This document shows positions 44,001 through 55,100 of a DNA stretch of 64,000 nt, one piece after another. The stretch is from Paraescarpia echinospica (lineage: Eukaryota > Annelida > Polychaeta > Sabellida > Siboglinidae): assembly GCA_020002185.1 (NCBI GenBank), contig CM034542.1, forward strand, positions 56,530,059-56,594,058, given 5' to 3'. How positions within the stretch are numbered: the stretch's first letter is position 1; each line of letters begins with the position of its first letter. The notes beneath the pieces are model-generated. The model was not told the origin of the DNA, did not search any database, and worked only from the letters and a program-made list of their open reading frames with translations. The position numbers were made by a program, and so were the translations under genes.

Positions 44001-45082
44001 TATACATGTTACTTTATGTAGCTGGATACAATATATGTTTGCTATGTATGTTTATTGGTGTAAATTATCTCCCGTTGGTTGCATTCGATATAATTATTCT
44101 GAAAACGAGCCCAAGCTCGGCAAAACTTAGTCAACTTGTCTTGTAGGCCCATTCGCATTCGTTGTTTTGAATAAAATTCTTTTCATGTGGAACCGTAAGA
44201 TAACTGCTTGTTCCTCTATGATGACTAGTGTTTGTATTACGTCGGAATATTGCACAATAACTCGTTCTGACGCTCGTTTCGACCCAAAAGCTATACTTGT
44301 AAACATACTCTGAATGCATGGAAAGGGTCGGCCTGATGCGAGTTTGAGTCATAAGTGACGTCATATCTCGGCATCCCGAAAAGCGCGCCAAAAATATGCA
44401 TATTCGAAAATGTCCAGATGCACACCATAAAATGTGGAATTTCTAATTCTTTGAATTTTTTATTATTTTTTTGGCTTGGTGGACGTGGAAATAGATAGCA
44501 GGATGTAATATAACATGAATTCGAGCAATAGATGTTTTTATTCCCTTTAATGTGTGCACAATTTACTTTTAAATTGTTTGTATATTTCATAACTATGTCA
44601 ATTATTTTTAAGTCTTCTAGAATTATCTAGATCTATGTAGATTTTGAATATTTTTGACATAGCAACCAGCAGATTGCAAAAAAATCGTGTTGTTTAAAAT
44701 GTCATTTTAATATATTTTAAAGCAAATTGAATTGAAATAGTTTTAACATATTTTATTATTATTAATCAGTCAGTGCGTATACACCTTCATTATCTAAATT
44801 AATTGATCATGTTTAAATTAGTTTTATTTAAATATTAGATTATGTAGAGTACTACAAACATAAATAAATATGGCACCTTATAAAATAAATAATTTTATTT
44901 AATTATTATGATATGTTAAGTTATTGGTTACACAGTGAGCATGAGGTGCCTTCTACATTGCAGATCCCTCAAGAAAACCAATCAGCTGACTTTCCAGACT
45001 CTGCCAGGGATGTTGGAAGAATTTGCTGCCATGTCAGAAACTAACAAGGATGTGGCAGGCAAAATTAACTCTCATATCACAG
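35084..45082 (+). CDS. Unidentified host gene, three phase-matched exons
   Basis: Exon 35084-35264 starts with ATG and reads MAPRRNRHKIWGYFMK followed by an acidic Ser/Asp stretch, with donor GTATGT. Exon 42326-42569 (acceptor TTTGCAG, donor GTATGT) reads FFHLYDNNETIRVRGRFN, WWAARMTVVKHNDIWELC and VVPLFLTSCEVHPDHL. Exon 44964-45082 (acceptor TTGCAG, donor GTCCGT) reads LKKTNQLTFQTLPGMLEEF. Phases match at both joins (1 and 2). Further exons must lie beyond, possibly past the satellite. The intervening introns carry the TatD LTR element and the large palindrome. An alternative first exon may start at 39766 or 39775. I do not recognise the protein family. Confidence 0.55.
35318..35583 (-). repeat. 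LTR (3' LTR in minus orientation)
   Basis: 266 bp, TG...CA ends, apparently identical to 37092-37357. It is preceded on the minus strand by the polypurine tract at 35596-35584. Confidence 0.9.
35957..37060 (-). CDS. TatD-family metal-dependent nuclease inside an LTR element
   Basis: The 367-codon frame is intact from ATG at 37060-37058 to its stop at 35959-35957. It starts 13 bases after the primer-binding-like site. Residues 1-75 form an extension without a clear match. The TatD barrel begins at MDAHCHL (His79, His81) and continues with YGVHP (His170), IGECGLDY (Glu199), PLVLHLRG (His235), IHVHCFTGS (His268) and LVLETDAPLLSP (Asp318). All metal-binding and catalytic positions of the family are present. 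TatD enzymes are 3' exonucleases or endonucleases on DNA; the animal relative TATDN2 has also been linked to RNA and R-loop processing. A role in copying or processing the element's own nucleic acid is an inference. The family call is strong. Confidence 0.9.
   Translation of the reverse strand: MAMRVMLAEVAEMIGRPIAAVNIQLSPPNHPVALLNWDSMGRMLAEMPPHKQDIFREWLVPSASLHQTHTITEFAMDAHCHLQLLQARETRARKHQETGTRERTAVPFDFITEPVPAWETAFSLWRGDSKVSLTAVVDNRVFPDDWLRPVIKGVTVSHQTVVIKTTYGVHPRLAKSLGSESWDRVQAKICSTDCAAIGECGLDYTEPLHSLPSQRLLLEKHIALAKELEKPLVLHLRGNARVPFSSVMCEALAILEKHTHQRQLIHVHCFTGSLADYRQWVRQFTNSVFGITNKSVSAPGFSELARQIDLYRLVLETDAPLLSPRGHNNGHPYELVHRARYIAALCNLPSWVVLRMATLNAQAFYKV
37073..37090 (-). promoter_or_regulatory. 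Primer-binding-site-like sequence
   Basis: Two bases inside the 5' LTR (minus strand) the sequence reads TGGTACCAGAAGTGGGGT. It starts with TGG, as expected for pairing with the CCA end of a tRNA. Which tRNA was not determined. Confidence 0.6.
37092..37357 (-). repeat. LTR (5' LTR in minus orientation)
   Basis: 266 bp, apparently identical to 35318-35583, which implies a recent insertion. TATATAAACCCC on the minus strand (about 37271-37260) could serve as a TATA box. Confidence 0.9.
37362..42325. other. Intron of host gene, AT-rich
   Basis: No long repeat or mobile-element gene was found. One coding-like stretch at 39766-39882 (MDLINAAKAPTDASVIRRQLLKL, then AQNAKVAHI) ends at a GTGTGT donor in phase 1, which would join in frame to the exon at 42326. 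It may be an alternative first exon. Other frames (38253-38603, 38844-39053, 41131-41787) show no support. Confidence 0.4.
43281..43360 (+). other. tRNA-like segment, left arm
   Basis: GTCCCGCTAGCTCAGTGGGTAGG contains an A-box-like TAGCTCAGTGGGTAGG, and GGTTCAATCC at 43346-43355 is a good B box. The anticodon region is not a clean stem-loop and the acceptor stem is imperfect. It looks like a SINE head or tRNA relic rather than a working tRNA. Confidence 0.55.
43835..43914 (-). other. tRNA-like segment, right arm
   Basis: This is the mirror copy of 43281-43360, with a B-box-like GGTTCAATCC on the minus strand and a slightly altered A box. Confidence 0.55.
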
Positions 45083-45156
45083 GTCCGTTCTTGGATTTTT
45101 AGTCATTCATGTAGCATTTAATATTTATGTATTTTTTAAAATGTTTTTATACCTAG

Positions 45157-45625
45157 TCAGTCTGACATGTTACGCCAAAGTGTCTGGGTATTGTGTCGCA
45201 CATGCCTGTTCAGTCTGACATGTTACGCCAAAGTGTCTGGGTATTGTGTCGCATATACCTGTTCAGTCTGACATGTTACGCCACAGTGTCAGGGTATTGT
45301 TTCGCACATGCCTGTTCAGTCTGACATGTTACGCCAAAGTGTCTGGGTATTGTGTCGCACATGCCTGTTCAGACTGACATATTACGCCAAAGTGTCTGGG
45401 TATTGTGTCGCATATGCCTATTCAGTCTGACATTTTACGCCACAGTGTCTGGTTATTATGTCGCGTATGCCTACTCAGTCTGACATGTTATGCCACAATG
45501 ACTGGGTATTATGTCGCACATGCCTATTCAGTCTGACACGTTACGCCACAGTGTCGGGATATTTTGTCGCACATGCCTGTTCAGTCTGACATGTTACGCC
45601 ACACTGTCTGGGTATTATGTCGCAC
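45157..45625 (+). repeat. 53-bp tandem repeat, about nine copies
   Basis: Each unit contains CAGTCTGACATGTTACGCCA, then AGTGTCTGGGTATT and GTCGCACATGCCTGTT. Copies differ at a few positions. It starts about 75 bp after the host exon at 45082. Confidence 0.9.
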
Positions 45626-45639
45626 ACAAAGGAATCCAG

Positions 45640-46153
45640 TATAACTGCTGAGGTTATGTTCCAATAATTTTATGATTTTCGCAGAAATATAATCTCGTAT
45701 TTCAATGTCCAGTTTATTTTTGTCGACAACAATCCAAACCTAACAAAACGATAGTTGCATAAATTTATGAACCCACAGACTTAAAAAAACAATGTCAATC
45801 CAAATGACCTTATTTCTCAAAATGTTTTAGAAATAATAAAAAACTACTGAAGATATTTAAGTTCACAATATATGGACTCCAAAAAGTTACAAAACTCCAT
45901 TTCAATTGTACAAATTAATACCCACTACTTATAAGGCCCACAAGCTTGCACACTCACATATATATGTATATATAATATATATATAATATATATATATAAT
46001 ATATATGTAAGTATGTACAGCTGTATATTGCTTTAATTGTAGTTCCGTGTGTATGTATGCAGGGGGAATTTATATGCAGTTTTTGCAAACCTAGCTACTA
46101 ATGAAAGTAGCCAGTACGACAATTGTGCTTTTCAATGTAGTTTTGTTCATGCT
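45640..46153. other. Spacer between two tandem arrays
   Basis: AT-rich DNA with an (AT)n stretch at about 45958-46010. No gene was found. Confidence 0.5.
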
Positions 46154-49100
46154 TTGTATCTTGGGTGCCAAGCTTTCAGGGGTTTATTTATGTATCTTGG
46201 GTGCCAAGCTTTCAGGGGTTTATCTATGTATCTTGGGTGCCAAGCTTTCAGGGGTTTATCTATGTATCTTGGGTGCCAAGCTTTCAGGTGTTTATCTATG
46301 TATCTTGGGTGCCAACCTTTCAGTGGTTTATCTATGTATCTTGGGTGCCAATCTTCCAGGGGTTTATCTATGTATCTTGGGTGCCAAACTTTCAGGTGTT
46401 TATCTTTGTATCTTGTGTGCCAAGCTTTCAGGGGTTTATCTATGTATCTTGGGTGCCAAGCTTTCAGGGTTTTATTTATGTATCTTGGGTGCCAAGCTTT
46501 CAGGGGTTTATCTTTGTATCTTGGATGCCAAGCTTTCAGTTGTTTATCTATGTATCTTGGGTGCCAAGCTTTCAGTTGTTTATCTATGTATCTTGGGTGC
46601 CAAGCTTCCAGGGGTTTATCTATGTATCTTGGGTGCCAAACTTTCAGGGGTTTATCTTTGTATCTTGGGTGCCAAGCTTTCAGAGGTTTAACTATGTATC
46701 TTGGGTGCCAAGCTTTCAGGGGTTTATCTATGTATCTTGGGTGCCAAGCTTTCAGTTGTTTATCTATGTATCTTGGGTGCCAAACTTTCAGTTGTTTATC
46801 TATGTATCTTGGGTGCCAAACTTTCAGGGGTTTATCTATGTATCTTGGGTGCCAAACTTTCAGTTGTTTATCTATGTATCTTTGGTGCCAAGCTTTTAGT
46901 TATTTATCTATGTATCTTGGGTGCCAAGCTTTCAGAGGTTTTTCTTTGTATCTTGGATGCAAAACTTTCAGTTGTTTATCCTTGTATCTTGGGTGCCAAG
47001 CTTTCAGTTGTTTATCTATGTATGTTGGGTGCCAAGCTTTCAGGGGTTTATCTATGTATCTCGGGTGCGAAACTTTCAGTTGTTTATATATGTATCTTGG
47101 GTGCCAAGCTTTCAGGGATTTATCTTTGTATCTTGGGTGCCAAGCTTTCAGTCGTTTATCTATGTATCTTGGGTGCCAAGCTTTCAGGGATTTATCTATG
47201 TATCTTGGTTGCCAAGCTTTCATGGGTTTATCTTTGTATATTGGGTGCTAAGCTTTCAGGGGTTTATCTATTTATGTATGTTGGGTGCCAAGCTTTCAGG
47301 GGTTTATCTATGTATCTTGGGTGCCAAGCTTTCAGTTGTTTATCTATATATCTTGGGTGCCAAGCTTCCAGGTGTTTATCTATGTATCTTGGGTGCCAAG
47401 CTTTCAGTTATTTATCTATGTATCTTGGGTGCCAAACTTTCAGGGGTATATCTTTGTATCTTGGGTGCCAAGCTTTCAGGTGTTTATATATGTATCTTGG
47501 GTGCCAAGCTTTCAGGGGTTTATCTTTGTATCTTGTGTTCCAAGCTTTCAGGGATTTATCTATGTATCTTGGTTGCCAAGCTTTCATGGGTTTATCTTTG
47601 TATCTTGGGTGCTAAGCTTTCAGGGGTTTATCTATGTATCTTGGGTGCCAAGCTTTCAGTTGTTTATCTATGTATCTTGGGTGCCAAGCTTTCAGTTGTT
47701 TATCAATGTTTCTTGGGTGCCAAACTTTCAGGGGTTTATCTATGTATCTTGGGTGCCAAACTTTCAGTTGTTTATCTATGTATCTTGTGTGCCAAGCTTT
47801 CAGTTATTTATCTATGTATCTTGGGTGCCAAGCTTTCAGGGGTTTATCTATGTATCTTGGGTGCCAAACTTTCAGTTGTTTATCTATGTATCTTGTGTGC
47901 CAAGCTTTTAGTTACTTATCTATGTATCTTGGGTGCCAAGCTTTCAGTTATTTATCTATGTATCTTAGGTGCCAAGCTTTCAGGGGTTTATCTTTGTATG
48001 TTGGGTGCCAAACTTTCAGTTGTTTATCTATGTATCTTGGGTGCCAAACTTTCAGTGGTTTATATTTGTATCTCATGTGCCAAGCTTTCAGGGGTTTATC
48101 TTTGTATCTTGCATCACAAACTTTCAGTTGTTTATCTATGTATCTTGGGTGCCATGCTTTCAGGGGTTTATCTTTGTATCTTGGGTGCCAAACTTTCAGG
48201 TGTTTATATATGTATCTTGGGTGCCAAGCTTTCTGGGGTTTATATTTGTATCTTGTGTGCCAAGCTTTCAGGGGTTTATCTATGTATCTTGGTTGCCAAG
48301 CTTTCATGGGTTTATCTTTGTATCTTGGGTGCCAAGCTTTCAGGGGTTTATCTATGTATCTTGGGTGCCAAACTTTCAGTTGTTTATCTATGTATCTTGG
48401 GTGCCAAGCTTTTAGTTATTTATCTATGTATCTTGGGTGCCAAGCTTTCAGGGGTTTTTCTTTGTATCTTGGGTGCAAAACTTTCAGTTGTTTATCCTTG
48501 TATCTTGGGTGCCAAGCTTTCAGTTGTTTATCTATGTATGTTGGGTGCCAAGCTTTCAGGGGTTTATCTATGTATCTCGGGTGCCAAACTTTCAGTTGTT
48601 TATATATGTATCTTGGGTGCCAAGCTTTCAGGGATTTATCTTTGTATCTTGGGTGCCAAGCTTTCAGTGGTTTATCTATGTATCTTGGGTGCCAAGCTTT
48701 CAGGGATTTATCTATGTATCTTGGTTGCCAAGCTTTCATGGGTTTATCTTTGTATCTTGGGTGCTAAGCTTTCAGGGGTTTATCTATTTATGTATGTTGG
48801 TTGCCAAGCTTTCAGGGGTTTATCTATGTATCTTGGGTGCCAAGCTTTCAGTTGTTTATCTATATATCTTGGGTGCCAAGCTTCCAGGTGTTTATCTATG
48901 TATCTTGGGTGCCAAGCTTTCAGTTATTTATCTATGTATCTTGGGTGCCAAACTTTCAGGTGTATATCTTTGTATCTTGGGTGCCAAGCTTTCAGGTGTT
49001 TATATATGTATCTTGGGTGCCAAGCTTTCAGGGGTTTATCTTTGTATCTTGTCTTCCAAGCTTTCAGGGGTTTATCTATGTATATTGGGTGCCTAGCTTT

Positions 49101-52100
49101 CAGTTGTTTATCTATATATCTTGGGTTCCAAGCTTCCAGGTGTTTATCTATGTATCTTGGGTGCCAAGCTTTCAGTTATTTATCTATGTATCTTGGGTGC
49201 CAAACTTTCAGGGGTATATCTTTGTATCTTGGGTGCCAAGCTTTCAGGTGTTTATATATGTATCTTGGGTGCCAAGCTTTCAGGGATTTATCTATGTATC
49301 TTGGTTGCCAAGCTTTCATGGGTTTATCTTTGTATCTTGGGTGCTAAGCTTTCAGGGGTTGATCTATGTATCTTGGGTGCCAAGCTTTCAGTTGTTTATC
49401 TATGTATCTTGGGTGCCAAGCTTTCAGTTATTTATCTTATGTTTCTTGGGTGCCAAACTTTCAGGGGTTTATCTATGTATCTTGGGTGCCAAACTTTCAG
49501 TTGTTTATCTATGTATCTTGGGTGCCAAGCTTTCAGTTATTTATTTATGTATCTTAGGTGCCAAGCTTTCAGGGGTTTATCTTTGTATGTTGGGTGCCAA
49601 ACTTTCAGTTGTTTATCTATGTATCTTGGGTGCCAAACTTTCAGTTGTTTATCTATGTATCTTGGGTGCCAAACTTTCAGTGGTTTATATTTGTATCGCA
49701 TGTGCCAAGCTTTCAGGGGTTTATCTTTGTATCTTGCATCACAAACTTTCAGTTGTTTATCTATGTATCTTGGGTGCCATGCTTTCAGGGGTTTATCTTT
49801 GTATCTTGGGTGCCAAGCTTTCAGGTGTTTATATATGTATCTTGGGTGCCAAGCTTTCTGGGGTTTATCTTTGTATCTTGTGTGCCAAGCTTTCAGGGGT
49901 TTATCTATGTATCTTGGTTGCCAAGCTTTCATGGGTTTATCTTTGTATCTTGGGTGCCAAGCTTTCAGGGGTTTATCTATGTATCTTGGGTGCCAAGCTT
50001 TCAGTTGTTTAACTATGTATCTTGGGTGCCAAACTTTCAGTTGTTTATCTATGTATCTTGGGTGCCAAACTTTCAGGGGTTTATCTATGTATCTTGGGTG
50101 CCAAACTTTCAGTTGTTTATCTATGTATCTTGGGTGCCAAGCTTTTAGTTATTTATCTATGTATCTTGGGTGCCAAGCTTTCAGGGGTTTTTCTTTGTAT
50201 CTTGGGTGCAAAACTTTCAGTTGTTTATCCTTGTATCTTGGGTGCCAAGCTTTCAGTTGTTTATCTATGTATCTTGGGTGCCAAACTTTCAGGGGTATAT
50301 CTTTGTATCTTGGGTGCCAAGCTTTCAGGTGTTTATATATGTATCTTGGGTGCCAAGCTTTCAGGGGTTTATCTTTGTATCTTGTGTTCCAAGCTTTCAG
50401 GGATTTATCTATGTATCTTGGTTGCCAAGCTTTCATGGGTTTATCTTTGTATCTTGGGTGCTAAGCTTTCAGGGGTTTATCTATGTATCTTGGGTGCCAA
50501 GCTTTCAGTTGTTTTTCTATGTATCTTGGGTGCCAAGCTTTCAGTTGTTTATCAATGTTTCTTGGGTGCCAAACTTTCAGGGGTTTATCTATGTATCTTG
50601 GGTGCCAAACTTTCAGTTGTTTATCTATGTATCTTGTGTGCCAAGCTTTCAGTTATTTATCTATGTATCTTGGGTGCCAAGCTTTCAGGGGTTTATCTTT
50701 GTATGTTGGGTGCCAAACTTTCAGTTGTTTATCTATGTATCTTGGGTGCCAAACTTTCAGTTGTTTATCTATGTATCTTGGGTGCCAAACTTTCAGTGGT
50801 TTATATTTGTATCTCATGTGCCAAGCTTTCAGGGGTTTATCTTTGTATCTTGCATCACAAACTTTCAGTTGTTTATCTATGTATCTTGGGTGCCATGCTT
50901 TCAGGGGTTTATCTTTGTATCTTGGGTGCCAAACTTTCAGGTGTTTATATATGTATCTTGGGTGCCAAGCTTTCTGGGGTTTATCTTTGTATCTTGTGTG
51001 CCAAGCTTTCAGGGGTTTATCTATGTATCTTGGTTGCCAAGCTTTCATGGGTTTATCTTTGTATCTTGGGTGCCAAGCTTTCAGGGGTTTATCTATGTAT
51101 CTTGGGTGCCAAACTTTCAGTTGTTTATGTATGTATCTTGGGTGCCAAGCTTTTAGTTATTTATCTATGTATCTTGGGTGCCAAGCTTTCAGGGGTTTTT
51201 CTTTGTATCTTGGGTGCAAAACTTTCAGTTGTTTATCCTTGTATCTTGGGTGCCAAGCTTTCAGTTGTTTATCTATGTATGTTGGGTGCCAAGCTTTCAG
51301 GGGTTTATCTATGTATCTCGGGTGCCAAACTTTCAGTTGTTTATATATGTATCTTGGGTGCCAAGCTTTCAGGGATTTATCTTTGTATCTTGGGTGCCAA
51401 GCTTTCAGTCGTTTATCTATGTATCTTGGGTGCCAAGCTTTCAGGGATTTATCTATGTATCTTGGTTGCCAAGCTTTCATGGGTTTATCTTTGTATCTTG
51501 GGTGCTAAGCTTTCAGGGGTTTATCTATTTAAGTATGTTGGTTGCCAAGCTTTCAGGGGTTTATCTATGTATCTTGGCTGCCAAGCTTTCAGTTGTTTAT
51601 CTATATATCTTGGGTGCCAAGCTTCCAGGTGTTTATCTATGTATCTTGGGTGCCAAGCTTTCAGTTATTTATCTATGTATCTTGGGTGCCAAGCTTTCAG
51701 GGGTTTATCTTTGTATCTTGGGTGCCAAACTTTCAGTTGTTTATCTATGTATCTTGGGTGCCAAGCTTTCAGTTGTTTATCTATGTATCTTGGGTGTCAA
51801 ACTTTCAGTTATTTATCTATGTATCTTGGGTGCCAAACTTTCAGGGGTTTATCTTTGTATCTTGGGTGCCAAACTTTCAGTTGTTTATCTATGTATCTTG
51901 GGTGCCAAGCTTTCAGTTGTTTATCTATGTATCTTGGGTGCCAAACTTTCTGGGGTTTATCTATGTATCTTTATCTTTGGGTGCCAAACTTTCAGTTGTT
52001 TATATATGTATCTTGGGTGCCAAGCTTTCAGCTTGTCCAAGTTATTTATCTTTGTATCTTGGGTGCCAAGCTTTCAGGGGGTTTATCTTTGTATCTTGTG

Positions 52101-55100
52101 TTCCAAGCTTTCTTTATCTATGTATCTTGGTTGCCAAGCTTTCATGGGTTTATCTTTGTATCTTGGGTGCCAAGCTTTCAGGGGTTTATCTATGTATCTT
52201 GGGTGCCAAGCTTTCAGTTGTTTATCTATGTATCTTGGGTGCCAAACTTTCAGTTGTTTATCTATGTATCTTGGGTGCCAAGCTTTCAGGGGTTTATCTT
52301 TGTATCTTGGTTGTTTATCTATGTATCTTGGGTGCATGCTTTCAGGGGTTTATCTTTGTATCTTGGGTGCCAAGTTTATCTTGGGTGCCAAGCTTTCTGT
52401 ATCTTTGTATCTTGTGTGCCAAGCTTTCAGGGGTTTATCTATGTATCTTGGTTGCCAAGCTTTCATTTTATCTTTGTATCTTGGGTGCCAAGCTTTCAGG
52501 GGTTTATCTATGTATCTTGGGTGCCAAGCTTTCAGTTGTTTATCTATGTATCTTGGGTGCCAAACTTTCAGTTGTTTATCTATGTATCTTGGGTGCCAAA
52601 GTGCCAAGCTTTTAGTTATTTATCTATGTATCTTGGGTGCCAAGCTTTCAGGGATTTATCTTTGTATCTTGGGTGTTTCAGCCAAGCTTTCAGGGGTTTA
52701 TATTTATGTGTATCTTGGGGGCCAAGCTGCCAAGCTTTCAGGGTTTATCTTTGTTTATCTTTATCTGTGTATCTTGGGTGCCAAGCTTTCAGGGGTTTAT
52801 CTTTATCTTGGGTGCCAAACTTTCAGGGATTTATCTTTGTTTATCTATGTATCTTGGGTGCCAAGCTTTCAGGGGTTTATCTTTGTTTATCTTGTTTATC
52901 TATGTATCTTGGGTGTCAAACTTTCAGTTGTTTATCTATGTATCTTGGGTGCCAAACTTTCAGGGGTTTATCTTTGTATCTTGGGTGCCAAACTTTCAGT
53001 TGTTTATCTATGTGTCTTGGGTGCCAAGCTTTCAGTTGTTTATCTATGTATCTTGGGTGCCAAACTTTCTGGGGTTTATCTATGTATCTTGGGTGCCAAA
53101 CTTTCAGTTGTTTATATATGTATCTTGGGTGCCAAGCTTTCAGTTATTTATCTGTGTATCTTGGGTGCCAAGCTTTCAGGGGTTTATCTTTGTATCTTGA
53201 GTGCCAAACTTTCAGTTGTTTATCCTTGTATCTTGGGTGCCAAGCTTTCAGTTGTTTATCTATGTATCTTGGGTGCCAAGCTTTCAGGGGTTTATCTATG
53301 TATCTTGGGTGCCAAGCTTTCAGTCGTTTATCTATGTATCTTGGGTGCCAAGCTTTCAGGCTTTATCTTTTTATCTTGTGTGCCAAGCTATCAGGGGTTT
53401 ATCTGTGTATCTTGGGTGCCAAGTTTCCAGGGGTTTATCTATGTATCTTGGTTGCCAAACTTTCAGGGGTTTATCTTTGTATCTTGTGTGCCAAGCTTTC
53501 AGGGGTTTATCTATGTATCTTGGGTGCCAAGCTTTCTGGGGTTTATCTTTGTATCTTGGGTGCCAAACTTTCAGTTGTTTATCTATGTATCTTGGGTGCC
53601 AAGCTTTCAGTTGTTTATCTATGTATCAAACTTTCAGTTGTTTATCTATGTATCTTGGGTGCCAAACTTTCAGGGTTTATCTTTGTATCTTGGTGCCAGT
53701 CAAGCTTTCAGTTGTTTATCTATGGTTTATTTATCTATGTATCTTGGGTGCCAAACTTTCAGTTGTTTATCTATGTATCTTGGGTGCCAAGCTTTTAGTT
53801 ATTTATCTATGTATCTTGGGTGCCAAGCTTTCAGGGGTTTTTCTTTGTATCTTGGGTGCAAAACTTTCAGTTGTTTATCCTTGTATCTTGGGTGCCAAGC
53901 TTTCAGTTGTTTATCTATGTATGTTGGGTGCCAAGCTTTCAGGGGTTTATCTATGTATCTCGGGTGCCAAACTTTCAGTTGTTTATATATGTATCTTGGG
54001 TGCCAAGCTTTCAGGGATTTATCTTTGTATCTTGGGTGCCAAGCTTTCAGTCGTTTATCTATGTATCTTGGGTGCCAAGCTTTCAGGGATTTATCTATGT
54101 ATCTTGGTTGCGAAGCTTTCATGGGTTTATCTTTGTATCTTGGGTGCTAAGCTTTCAGGGGTTTATCTATTTATGTATGTTGGTTGCCAAGCTTTCAGGG
54201 GTTTATCTATGTATCTTGGGTGCCAAGCTTTCAGTTGTTTATCTATATATCTTGGGTTCCAAGCTTCCAGGTGTTTATCTATGTATCTTGGGTGCCAAGC
54301 TTTCAGTTATTTATCTATGTATCTTGGGTGCCAAACTTTCAGGGGTATATCTTTGTATCTTGGGTGCCAAGCTTTCAGGTGTTTATATATGTATCTTGGG
54401 TGCCAAGCTTTCAGGGATTTATCTATGTATCTTGGTTGCCAAGCTTTCATGGGTTTATCTTTGTATCTTGGGTGCTAAGCTTTCAGGGGTTGATCTATGT
54501 ATCTTGGGTGCCAAGCTTTCAGTTGTTTATCTATGTATCTTGGGTGCCAAGCTTTCAGTTATTTATCTTATGTTTCTTGGGTGCCAAACTTTCAGGGGTT
54601 TATCTATGTATCTTGGGTGCCAAACTTTCAGTTGTTTATCTATGTATCTTGGGTGCCAAGCTTTCAGTTATTTATTTATGTATCTTAGGTGCCAAGCTTT
54701 CAGGGGTTTATCTTTGTATGTTGGGTGCCAAACTTTCAGTTGTTTATCTATGTATCTTGGGTGCCAAACTTTCAGTTGTTTATCTATGTATCTTGGGTGC
54801 CAAACTTTCAGTGGTTTATATTTGTATCGCATGTGCCAAGCTTTCAGGGGTTTATCTTTGTATCTTGCATCACAAACTTTCAGTTGTTTATCTATGTATC
54901 TTGGGTGCCATGCTTTCAGGGGTTTATCTTTGTATCTTAGGTGCCAAGCTTTCAGGTGTTTATATATGTATCTTGGGTGCCAAGCTTTCTGGGGTTTATC
55001 TTTGTATCTTGTGTGCCAAGCTTTCAGGGGTTTATCTATGTATCTTGGTTGCCAAGCTTTCATGGGTTTATCTTTGTATCTTGGGTGCCAAGCTTTCAGG

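Larger units (their letters stand above)
42824..44363. mobile_element. Giant palindromic element with tRNA-like heads
   Basis: The arms at 42824-43550 and 43649-44363 are reverse complements over more than 700 bp with scattered differences, around a 98-bp centre. Outer ends read TGACGTCACTTATGA. Each arm holds a tRNA-like segment, so the element may be two head-to-head or tail-to-tail copies of a tRNA-derived SINE-like unit. It lies in the intron between exons 42326-42569 and 44964-45082. Confidence 0.8.

Noticed and set aside
45157..45625. Regularly spaced repeats resembling a CRISPR array
   Set aside because: The units are directly tandem with no unique spacers, there are no cas genes, and the surroundings are animal DNA.
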